From Channallabes apus (taxonomy: Eukaryota > Chordata > Actinopteri > Siluriformes > Clariidae), in contig CM060113.1 in assembly GCA_030522415.1 (NCBI GenBank), positions 11,604,065-11,668,064 on the forward strand: a stretch of DNA of 64,000 bases, given 5' to 3'. Shown one piece after another: positions 35,075 through 44,445 of the stretch. Numbering within the stretch: position 1 is the stretch's first letter; each line of letters begins with the position of its first letter. Position numbers and translations under genes: made by a program. Under the pieces are notes generated by a model that made no database searches, was not told the DNA's origin, and was given only the letters and a program-made list of their open reading frames with translations.

Positions 35075-35395
35075 TGATGGCACAGTGGTGTAGTGGTTAG
35101 CACTGTTGCATTGCACCTCCAGGGTTTGGGTTCTATTACCGGCAAGGCTTGATTCCTGTCCCTGTGTCTTTGTGGGTTTCCTCCTGCAGTCCAAAGACCA
35201 GCAGATTACAGTAGGTTAATTGCCATTCGCAAAGTGCCCTCCTGTGAGTGTGTGTGTGTGCTCTACGATGGATTGGCATTCTCTCCATGGTGTACCCTGC
35301 CTCATGCCCTAAGCCTCCTGGGATAGGCTCCAGGCCCCACCTTGACCCTGAATACAAAATAAAGTGGTACAGTATAGATGATGAGTGAGTGAGTG
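35075..35395 (+). mobile_element. tRNA-headed SINE-type repeat (copy 2)
   Basis: The head GGCACAGTGGTGTAGTGGTT (A-box-like) is followed by GGGTTTGGGTTCTATTACC (B-box-like, where GGTTCGATTCC would be ideal). The body runs through GGCTCCAGGCCCCACCTTGA to GATGAGTGAGTGAGT. Same family as 27660-27990 and 63550-63765, in the opposite orientation. Confidence 0.65.
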
Positions 35396-35644
35396 TTGAG
35401 AGCTTAAAAATGAGAAGTTTAAAATGACCGTTTTTTTTTTAGGTCTTGTTGAAGTCAAACACAAAAGCATTGCCAGAAATTCTATATACTGTACTTTCTG
35501 ATAAGTATACTTATAAAACTTGTACTGTAAGTATTGTATATATCACAATTATTTTTTTTTATATCACTAGGCATTTTGCATGAGTTTTCAGAACTCTATA
35601 ACGCAGTCATAAAGGACAAATCAGACTCTAATTGTATTTGTAGT

Positions 35645-36233
35645 TGTAGATGCGGTCATATTATTTCACCAGTTTTGACGCGTAGCTCTGGTTTAAAGTT
35701 TCACTCACACGACAGAAGTCCAATCTCTTTGTCTCTTGTAGTTTATTTTGTCAGCATCAAAGAATCAACACTTCATACAGTCGTCTTGAGTAAATCCACT
35801 GTGATTACAGACACCAGTTGCTGCATCTTGCAAATCTCTGACTTTTACAACAACCTATTTGCTGTATCTTGTAAATTACAGTCTTAGCTTACGTATATAA
35901 CACTCTTGTTGTATATCTCTACTTACGGGAGCTTACGGTTACAACAACCTAGTTGCTGTATCTTTCTTAGCTTACCGGGAGCTCACGTTAGCTGACGTGA
36001 GCTCATCATATGACAGTCACACAAATGCATGTAATAGTGGAATGACATCACAGACCAACTTACGATTGTCAAAATGGATGCATGACTAAGAAATTTAAAG
36101 CTTATGGCTTATGTAACAAACTTAATGCTTAATGCTTTACTAACGAATAGAACAAGGTAGAATAAATGAAATAACAAATAAAATAAAGTAAACACAACAA
36201 CAAATTCATAACAAGTACGATATGGCTCTTACA
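35645..36233 (-). mobile_element. Solo BEL/Pao LTR, 589 bp
   Basis: It begins TGTAGATGCGGTCATATTAT and ends CGATATGGCTCTTACA, with GTAGT immediately outside both ends (35640-35644 and 36234-36238), a perfect 5-bp target duplication. The same LTR bounds the BEL/Pao element at 40.8-47.5 kb, whose genes run on the minus strand, which gives the orientation. It is the complete reference for interpreting the broken LTRs there. The interior contains repeats of GTTACAACAACCTAGTTGCT-type sequence. Confidence 0.9.
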
Positions 36234-36365
36234 GTAGTAATTTAATCATGTAATTTAATAATAATGTCTTAGTTGAGGTTCATAAAATAGACCAAATACA
36301 TGCTTTTGGTTGCGCACAAACCTTTTTAACTAGAAAGATTGTTAAAAAGGTAACAAACATGGCCC

Positions 36366-36690
36366 GGTTTCTCAAAGAAGACTCTTAAGATATAACTTAC
36401 GTTAAGTGATAACTTTTCTAAGTGTATTTCTCAAACTGTCTCTTAGGAGTCTTCTTAAGTCGCTGCATCTTACGTCCGACATTACAAGGCGCTGTCTACA
36501 GTGAAGGTCCTAAATTAGCGGACATCGGTTGCTCAGGAATAAATTTTTGACTCCTTTTTCATGACCGCGTTAAGAAAGACGGCACTTTCTATGCAAATTA
36601 AACATTGCACTAAATTCTTTTAATAGCGTTTATTTTGACATGGGTTAACTTAACAATAACATGCCATAATGTATAATTTAAATTATTTAT
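36366..36690 (+). mobile_element. Harbinger-like element, left-end fragment
   Basis: GGCCCGGTTTCTCAAAG and the following 300 bases repeat 19003-19320 with point changes, for example the GGCGCTGTCTACAGTGAA block at 36488. A Tc1 inserted into its AT-rich end at 36702 hides the rest, and no right end was found. Confidence 0.6.
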
Positions 36691-36701
36691 ATATATATAT
36701 A

Positions 36702-38318
36702 CAGTGGTGTGAAAAACTATTTGCCCCCTCCTGATTTCTTATTCTTTTGCATGTTTGTCACACAAAATGTTTCTGATCATCAAACACATTTAACTATTAG
36801 TCAAAGATAACACAAGTAAACACAAAATGCAGTTTTTAAATGAGGGGTTTTATTATTTAGGGAGAAAAAAAATCCAAACCTACATGGCCCTGTGTGAAAA
36901 AGTAATTGCCCCCTGAACCTAATAACTGGTTGGGCCACCCTTAGCAGCAATAACTGCAATCAAGCGTTTGCGATAACTTGCATCGAGTCTTTTACAGCGC
37001 TCTGGAGGAATTTTGGCCCACTCATCTTTGCAGAATTGTTGTAATTCAGCTTTATTTGAGGGTTTTCTAGCATGAACCGCCTTTTTAAGGTCATGCCACA
37101 ACATCTCAATAGGATTCAGGTCAGGACATTGACTAGGCCACTCCAAAGTCTTCATTTTGTTTTTCTTCAGCCATTCAGAGGTGGATTTGCTGGTGTGTTT
37201 TGGGTCATTGTCCTGCTGCAGCACCCAAGATCGCTTCATCTTGAGTTGACGAACAGATGGCCGGACATTCTCCTTCAGGACTTTTTGGTAGACAGTAGAA
37301 TTCATGGTTCCATCCATCACAGCAAGCCTTCCAGGTCCTGAAGCAGCAAAACAACCCCAGACCATCACACTACCACCACCATATTTTACTGTTGGTATGA
37401 TGTTCTTTTTCTGAAATGCTGTGTTACTTTTACGCCAGATGTAACGGGACACGCACCTTCCAAAATATCCAACTTTTGTCTCGTCGGTCCACAAGGTATT
37501 TTCCCAAAAGTCTTGGCAATCATTGAGATGTTTTTTAAAGCAAAATTGAGACGAGCCTTAATGTTCTTTTTGCTTAAAAGTGGTTTGCGCCTTGGAAATC
37601 TGCCATGCAGGCCGTTTTTGCCCAGTCTCTTTCTTATGGTGGAGTCGTGAACACTGACCTTAATTGAGGCAAGTGAGGCCTGCAGTTCTTTAGATGTTGT
37701 CCTGGGGTCTTTTGTGGCCTCTCGGATGAGTCGTCTCTGCGCTCTTGGGGTAATTTTGGTCGGCCGGCCACTCCTGGGAAGGTTCACCACTGTTCCATGT
37801 TTTTGCCATTTGTGGATAATGGCTCTCACTGTGGTTCGCTGGAGTCCCAAAGCTTTAGAAATGGCTTTATAACCTTTACCAGACTGATAGATCTCAATTA
37901 CTTTTGTTCTCATTTGTTCCTGAATTTCTTTGGATCTTGGCATGATGTCTAGCTTTTGAGGTGCTTTTGGTCTACTTCTCTGTGTCAGGTAGCTCCTATT
38001 TAAGTGATTTCTTGATTGAAACAGGTGTGGCAGTAATCAGGCCTGGGGGTGACTACAGAAATTGAACTCAGGTGTGATAAACCACAGTTAAGTTATTTTT
38101 AACAAGGGGGGCAATCACTTTTTCACACCGGGCCATGTAGATTTGGAGGTTTTTTTCTCCCTTAATAACGTAAACCTTCATTTAAAAACTGCATTTTGTG
38201 TTCAATTATGTTATCTTTGACTAATAGTTAACGGTTTTTGATGAGCAGAAACATTTAAGTGTGACAAACATGCAAAAGAATAAGAAATCAGGAAGGGGGC
38301 AAATAGTTTTTCACACCA

Positions 38319-38321
<3 letters not shown>
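36702..38321 (-). mobile_element. Tc1 copy B, full length, 1620 bp
   Basis: Outer ends CAGTGGTGTGAAAAACTATT (36702) and its inverse (38321) are flanked by TA inside a TA-rich tract. Each end has an outer and an inner repeat (GTGAAAAACTATTTGCCCCC and GTGAAAAAGTAATTGCCCCC), the IR/DR arrangement of Sleeping-Beauty-like Tc1 elements. (TA)n sequence borders both sides. Confidence 0.93.
36919..37943 (-). pseudogene. Tc1 transposase, copy B, one frameshift
   Basis: DDE transposase that would cut the element out and join it at TA. The start is ATG at 37943 (MPRSKEIQEQMRTK). Compared with copy C there are two extra bases at about 37537 (T6 then AAAGC, against T6 then AGC). These throw the frame after RLNFA, and homology resumes in the other frame at MWTDETKV. 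First Asp, QQDNDPKH (second Asp) and PDLNPIEM (Glu) are all present. Other changes are VELF to VGYF after the first Asp and QSPD to QCPD before the Glu. Inactivation therefore needs only this indel, and copy B keeps the ATG that copy C has lost. Confidence 0.93.

Positions 38322-38362
<41 letters not shown>
38322..38362 (+). repeat. (TA)n microsatellite
   Basis: About 20 TA units follow directly on the right end of Tc1 copy B. A shorter tract precedes its left end. Confidence 0.95.
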
Positions 38363-38402
38363 TTTTAAATAAAAAGCAGATATTTGTTATTTATTGTGTG
38401 TA

Positions 38403-38528
38403 ACCAAAGAGGAGATTTATGGATGCAGTGAGAGAGGACATGAAGTTAGTTGGTGTGAGAGAAGAGGATGCAGAGGATAGGGTTAGATGGAGGCAGATGA
38501 TTCGCTGTGGCGACCCCTGAAAGGGAAC
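38403..38528 (+). mobile_element. RTE-like LINE 3' fragment, left part
   Basis: FMDAVREDMKLVGVREEDAE-type coding sequence ends in WRQMIRCGDP and a stop, then CTGAAAGGGAAC. It is almost identical to 15785-15900. It is split at 38528/38529 by the DIRS element, and the remainder (AGCTGAAAGACAAAGAAGAA) is at 48849-48872. Confidence 0.8.
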
Positions 38529-38799
38529 GTCTTGTGTTAATTTGCTGTAACCCTGTTCCCTGAAAAGGCGGGAACGAGATGCTGCGTGAAAACGTTATGG
38601 GAACATCTTTTCATCTTGCCAGTTTTGAACCATGTGTGTATCAAACACGCCAAATTTTGGCTTATATAACCTCGGTCAGATGACGTCATCTGTTGAGACG
38701 CACCTGCAGGTTATAAATAGGAGTAAACCGGAAAGATTCCTCATTCCTCAGATCGATTTTGTCTGAAGGGACGTCCGGTCACGCAGGCAGTGCGGCATT

Positions 38800-38905
38800 G
38801 GAAGACAGCATCTCGTTCCCGCCTTTTCAGGGAACAGGGTTACAGCAAAGTAACCCGAGACGTTCCCTTTCAAAGGCTACACTCGATGCTGCGTGAAAAT
38901 GCTAT
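38800..38905. repeat. DIRS internal complementary region
   Basis: The complement of this segment reads as the right end (TGTAGCCTTTGAAAGGGAAC) followed without gap by the left end (GTCTCGGGTTACTTTGCTGT, then AACCCTGTTCCCTGAAAAGG). This is the template thought to align the ends when the DNA circle is made. It also forms a hairpin with 38541-38583. Confidence 0.85.
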
Positions 38906-38996
38906 CGGAACGAGAATACCAATGCAGGTGCACTGCAAGTGTCTGGACACCAAGGTTGTGTAGCGTGTGCACACAAAGGCAGAGGAGGTCTCAGAA

Positions 38997-39870
38997 CTAT
39001 ATCTGGGAGGACTCGAGGACCCATGAGCATGGAGAAGCATGAACATCCAGACTATAAAATCTAACAAATGTGTGCGGAAAGGACCAACCTGCCGCATCAC
39101 ATAATTGCTGCAGGGGAATACCTCTTGCCAGTGCAATAGATGAGGCGATCCCCCTGGTTGAATGAGCCCTAATTCCTAGAGGCGATGTGAGCCCACACGC
39201 CTCATAGGAGAGGGCAATAGCATCTCTCACCCAGTGTGATAAGGTCTCTGTAGTGCCGGCCGCCCCCCGGTTGCGGCCCCATAACATATAGAAAGTTGCT
39301 CTGACTTACGCCACTGGCTGGTGTGGTGGACGTAAATCTGAAGAGCACATACTGGACACAGTAAGTGAAGTCTCATCTGCTACGAAGCAGTAAAAGGCGT
39401 AGGATAGAAACCTTCAAGAACAACAGGGTGCATGTTGAGAATGGAACTTTCGGAAGATAGTTTGCTGAGGATGAAAAATGGCCTTGACTAGCCCAGGGGC
39501 AAAGTCTAGGCAGGATGGGGAGACTGAAAAGGCGTGCAGTTCTCCAATCGTCTTCACAGAGGTAACGGCCATGAGAAAAACACATCTTAAGGGTCAGAAA
39601 CCTGACTCTAGTAGTTCGAAAGGGGTGTCAATTAGTCCTTCGAGCACGATAGATAAATCCCACGAAGGGACCGTGGCTCTAGTGGGTGGCCTCAACCGTT
39701 TAGCTCCACGAATGAAACGGGCAACTAAAGGGTGTTTTTGCACAGTAACCCCATCAATCATATGTCCTGAGAGTACTACGGCACAAGCCCGAGGACAACT
39801 TTTCCTGCAGAAACTCGAGCACAAACAATTCAGCAGTGGACTGGGTCTACCTCCTTCATCATACACCAAC
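38997..39870 (-). pseudogene. DIRS tyrosine recombinase, copy 1, frameshifted
   Basis: The enzyme that would integrate the circular DNA copy by site-specific recombination. N-terminal blocks are KHPLVARFIRGAKRLRPP and WDLSIVLEGL (39810-39640). The catalytic domain has GLTSPLGIRAHSTRGIASSI (HxxR box, about 39170) and GWSFPHTFVRFYSLDV (Tyr nucleophile, about 39060). The middle section is spread over other frames (KVPFST, about 39450), so there are several indels. Copy 2 at 55014-55810 keeps a longer open frame through the catalytic part. Confidence 0.85.
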
Positions 39871-40012
39871 GTTCAAATACATTCCATTTGAGGGCATAAG
39901 CTCTTCTAGTGGAGGGAGCCCTAGCATTTAGAATAATCTCAAGATGAGATAAAGATGAGCTAGGACAACATCCTGATGTCGAAGCGCTAGCTACTGAGAC
40001 TGGGCCAGCCAG

Positions 40013-40440
40013 TCATCTATGTAATTCAAAATATGGATGCCCTGGAATCGTAAGAGTCAAAACGGCATCCATGCATTTTGTGTATGCAGGTGAGAGAGCT
40101 AAACCAAATGGAAGGACCCGATACTGATAAGCTTCGCCCCTGCAAGCGAACGTCAGGAACCTCCTGTGTTGTGGCAATATTTCTATGTGAAAGTATGCGT
40201 CCTTCAGATCGATTGTCACAAATCAAACGCTTGGTAGGATTTGAGAACAATCACTTTGATAGTCAACATTTTGAAGCTGTATTTATTTATTTTTAGATAG
40301 CGGTTCAGTCCGTGAAAATCAAAACATTGAACGCAGCCCCCCGTTCTTCTTGGGAACCAAGAAGTACCGACTGTAGTAGCCTGACTGTCTGTCTGTTAGC
40401 GGAACATGTTCTATGGCCCCTATTCCCAGCAACTTCTGTC
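40013..40440 (-). pseudogene. DIRS reverse transcriptase, partial
   Basis: A block resembling FLVPKKNGGLR (about 40360-40330) is followed by TIDLKDAYFHIEILPQHRRF (about 40215) and AYQYRVLPFGLALSPAYTK (about 40125), the early motifs of DIRS-type RT including the first catalytic Asp. The motif with the catalytic Asp pair lies further on and is degraded. The upstream side is cut off by the inverted BEL LTR at about 40459. Frame changes lie near 40250. Confidence 0.8.
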
Positions 40441-40458
40441 AGCAGATGCGCCCATTCC

Positions 40459-40779
40459 CATATCGCACTTGTTATGAATTTTTTGTTGTGTTTATTTTAT
40501 TTTATTTTACTTGCTGTTATTTCATTTATTCTACCTTGTTCTATTCATTAGTAAAGCATTAAGCATTAAGTTTGTTACATAAGCCATAAGCTTTATATTT
40601 CTTAGTCACGCATCATAAGTTGATAATCGTAGGTTGGTCTGTGATGTCATTCTACTATTACATGCATTTGTGTGACTGTGATATGTTAGAAAGCTCAGTA
40701 TAGATTTGGAAGGCTACGGAAACACAAGCTTTTGACCGTCAGCTAATGAGAGCTCCCGGTAAGCTAGAAATGTAAAATA
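40459..40779 (+). mobile_element. Inverted half of a BEL/Pao LTR
   Basis: It begins CATATCGCACTTGTTATG and runs to GAAATGTAAAATAC. This is the inverse of the second half of the LTR (compare 36230-35960 read backwards). It points opposite to the adjoining LTR piece at 40780, so 40459-41140 forms an imperfect palindrome with arms of about 300 bases. Confidence 0.85.
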
Positions 40780-41146
40780 CAACAACCTGTTTGCTGTATC
40801 TTGTAGATTACAATCTTGGCTTGGGTATCTAACAACACTCTTGTTGTTTCTTACATTCCCAGCTTACGTTAGCTTACGGTTACAACAACCTAGTTGCTGT
40901 ATTTTACATTTCTAGGTTACCGGGAGCTCTCATTAGCTGACGGTCAAAAGTTTGTGTTTCCATAGCCTTCCAAATTCCTACGATTATCAACTTATGATGC
41001 GTGACTAAGAAATATAAAGCTTATGGCTTATGTAACAAACTTAATGCTTAATGCTTTACTAATGAATAGAACAAGGTAGAATAAATGAAATAACAGCAAG
41101 TAAAATAAAATAAAATAAACACAACAAATGCGATATGGCACTTACA
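40780..41146 (-). mobile_element. BEL/Pao 3' LTR, missing its first part
   Basis: It starts within the LTR at ACAACCTGTTTGCTGTATC and continues to the normal end ATATGGCACTTACA at 41146. On the minus strand the internal region abuts it with GGGGCTGGAA, a plausible polypurine tract. Orientation is the same as the BEL genes. Confidence 0.85.
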
Positions 41147-41319
41147 TTCCAGCCCCTAATTGACAGGCATGGAGACTGACAATTACAATTTTTTTTTTTT
41201 TTGATAAAGCTATGAAAAACATTTTTACCCTTTTAAACATTTTAAATCTTTAAAGTATGTAATATTTATCTCAGATGTTTACATTTGCATATCAAATTTC
41301 ATAACATATTACCACACAT

Positions 41320-43420
41320 TTAACAGTCCATTTCACATGTGAGACACAGCTTGTCGATGGGTCTTTCCAGAGTGTTGGTCTTAGTTTTAACTAACACAAG
41401 TTTCACCAGTCCCCCTTTGTGGGGGAACACTTTCGTGATTCTTCCCATGACCCATGAATTTCTTGGAGATGACTCATCAGTTATTGAAACTGTCTCCAAT
41501 CGAGAGATTTTTTTTGTTTTGAAACCATTTTTGCCGCCCCTGGAGCAAGGGCAAGTATTCACGTACCCATCGCTTCCAGAGCAGGTCTGATCGATGCTGG
41601 ATCTGCTTCTCCCTGCGACGTGCATAGATGACAAATCCAGGTGGCACGTTTGGCTGTTTTTTCATCAGCAGCAGGTGGTTTGGTGTCAGAGGTTCCATTT
41701 TAGGCGAGCAGCTGTTTCTTTTCACAGATGCCTTTCGTTTTTGCTGTGTGCGAATTCCCTGTTTGAATTCTGCTGCTGCTTTACCCTTTTGCAACGTGAG
41801 AAGTTCTTCCTTAAAATTTTGTCTTTGAGTGAACTTAATGATTTCGTTTTCTGCTCTTGTTAGGTCTTGCACTTTTAGAGATTTGTGATTTTCTGTCTTT
41901 GGGTCATCTACTTGTGTTTTAACCCTTTCTGTTTTTTGTTTCAGCATGTCTCTGGTGCGAAGGATCCAGGCAGCGGATCTTTTTAACTTGTGCCAGTCAG
42001 AGTGATGATTAATCAGTTTACTCACTGCGTCTGTGTCTGTGCATTTTGTAATGCTCACAATATTCACTAACGCTGAGAGCTTAACTTCATCAGCATTTTC
42101 ATCAAAATTTTCTTTTATTGATGTGTCATGAATATTTTTAGGCCATTTGCACTCTGCTTCTTTGAGGAGGGAGGGACCATGGATCCAGTTAACATTTTTC
42201 ATGAACTTTTCACAGGATACCCCCCTGGAGGCAGAATCAGCTGGGTTTTGTGAGGTATTAACGTACCTCCATTGCTGTGACTTGGTTGACTCTCTTATAA
42301 TGGCGATTCTGTTGGCCACGAAGGTTTTAAAACGAAGTGTTTCGTTATCAATGTATCTCAAAACAGTTGTACTGTCAGTCCAAAACAGAGTCCAGCAATT
42401 TCAATTCTAGCTGTTCTTTCAGCATTTTGTCATTTTTTTACAGCGACCACTGCCGCCGTCAGTTCCATTCGTGGAATGGTGGTTTGTTTCAGGTGTGCTA
42501 CACGGGAATTCCCCATCATGAATGCACAATGTGTAAGTCCATCAGCGTTTACTAACCTGAGGTATGAGACAGCTCCGTATCCCATTTCACTTGCATCCGA
42601 GAAGTGATGGAGTTGTGCTGTAGCTGTAACTCCGAAGTTGGCTGGTTTTATGGACCTTGCTATGCTGAACTCGGACAGTCTGTGCAGCTCTTGCAGCCAG
42701 GTTTTCCATGCCGTTGCAAACTGCTCGGGAATGTCATCATCCCAGGCAAGTTTTTCTTTACATAACTGTTGCATTAGAGTTTTGGATGGCAGTATGGCAG
42801 GTGGGAGAAAGCCTAACGGGTCGCATGTTGAGCTAGTGATTGACAGGATTCCTCGTCTTGTCACAGGTCGTTCCTTCAAACTAATCTTAAACTCGAACAT
42901 GCCTGAGTTAATGCACCACAGCACTCCCAGAGCTCTCTCTATGGGCAGTGCATTTTTACTCAAGTCTAAGTCTCTCATGTCTTTGATCCTTTCACTCTCA
43001 GGAATGACAGTCAGTAGGGCACGGCTATTGCTTGCCCATTTAGTGAGGTTAGACCCTCCGCTTGTACAGAGACTTGTGAGATCATTTTATAGGGCGACTG
43101 CTTGGTCATGACTCGAAACAGATTTCAGGCAGTCGTCTACATGAAAGTTTTTAAGCACTGTGTTAACTGCCACAGCAGATGCATTGTTGCGGTTTTCTTT
43201 TGCTGTCTTTCTGAGGTCGAAGTTAGCACCACTAGGCAACAATTTTGCACCGAACAGATGAACATACATTGTATTTTCAACTAAGTCTTGGTTCACATCT
43301 CCACTCGGCCACCACATGAAGCGCAGCAGATCTGTGTCCTTCTCGGTGACTTTCACGTGATAATACATGGCTTCTACGATTGTGTCCTTTTTCTTGGACT
43401 TTATTTTAACGGGCACAATG
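41320..43420 (-). pseudogene. BEL/Pao pol: RT C-terminus, RNase H and integrase remnants
   Basis: Reading the minus strand: RT sequence DTDLLRFMWWPSGD, VHLFGAKLLPSGANFDLRKT, then FHVDDCLKSV (catalytic Asp pair, about 43140). A TAA at 43087-43089 replaces a probable Tyr codon. The frame then continues unbroken through ERALGVLWC and TSSTCDPLGFLPPAILP to FSDASEMGYGAVSYL and IPRMELTAAVVAV (42978-42430). A frameshift at about 42435 leads to RYIDNETLRFKTFVANRI and NPADSASRG (RNase H end). From 41900 the integrase is gutted, with a LTRAENEIIKFTQ start joined to a late LTPNHLLLMKKQPNVPPGF and WKRWVREYLPLL end. Protease and the first half of RT are deleted upstream. Confidence 0.87.
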
Positions 43421-44445
43421 GGGAGGATGCAATTACCTCCAGCCCCAGTGAGCGCATTTGATTCGTGACTCTCTGCCGGTGGTGTATTTTTTGTGTCACT
43501 TTCGGTTTCGTTCTCGTCAGCGCGTGTAACTGACTGCGCCGTGTCTTGCACTGCGCTGTGTAACCTGCGCGGATGTGGCTTTGAACACAATGAACATACA
43601 ATTTTTCTGGTACAGTCTTTCCACAAATGACCCTTTCTTAAACATCCGAAACAGAATCCGTTTCTTTTTAAGAATTCTACTTTGTCTTTGTGTGTCTTAT
43701 CATTAAATTGGAAGCAATCGTCTAAGATATGCTCCCCTTTGCAATGTGCGCACGGTTTAGTGAAAGCGCTGACAGGTAATGTACCGGCACTCTTCATTGT
43801 AATCAAGTCTTTGTGAATTTTACCAACCTGTCTGTCCTCGGTTGCGACGCTGACCCTGGGTTTTCCTTGGCCCGTTTGTTTGGGTCCTTGAAGGGATGTG
43901 TGACAGGGTTTTCCGTCGCTGATTGCGGCGTCCAGGTCCGTAGAGTGCGCGCTGCTCAGGTGCGCGTTGCTCGATTCAGTGATTGCGCTCTCGTTCGCAG
44001 GCTGCGCTCGGCTGTTGCATGTTGAGTTGGAGAGGTGAAAGTGCGCGCTGCTCGGGCGCGCGCTGCTCGTTTCAAAGAGTGCGCTCTTGCTCTTGGGCGA
44101 TCGGCTGTCGTGTTTGCGATCTTGACGTTTATTTCCAAATCTATCCTGCAACAGTCTCATTGCCTCTGCATAACCACACTGATCTGGCATAAGCTGACAG
44201 CTCATAACGAGGTCTCTAGCCTCTCCCTTAGTGAACTGCTCAAGATAAAACAGCTTATTAGCATCACTATCGGTTTTGTCAACAATAACATGTTTAAATG
44301 CGTTCATGAAGGACGTAAACTCAAGAGGGTCACCATGAAACACAGGAACATTGCGCTGAGGTAAAACGGATTGCCGTTGGCATTTCATGAGCATTGCTGT
44401 GATGTCAGCCTGCTGTTGCATCATGCTCTGTGATTCTAAAGTATA
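43421..44445 (-). pseudogene. BEL/Pao gag, C-terminal part with zinc knuckles
   Basis: The structural protein that would package the RNA. After the Tc1 insertion it resumes at MMQQQADITAMLMK, VPVFHGDPLEFTSFMNAFKH and YLEQFTKGEARDLV, typical of the Pao gag core. CAHCKGEHILDDC (about 43750) and CFGCLRKGHLWKDC (CX2CX4HX4C, about 43635) form the nucleic-acid-binding zinc knuckles. The middle is rich in repeated SSARPSSAH-like sequence. Tc1 copy C plus its duplicated TA adds 1620 bases, a multiple of three, so the two gag halves stay in the same frame. The frame runs on without a stop into the truncated pol. Confidence 0.87.

Noticed and set aside
35075..35140. tRNA gene
   Set aside because: A- and B-box-like motifs are present, but no cloverleaf can be drawn and the sequence repeats at 27660 and 63541 as part of a SINE-type element.
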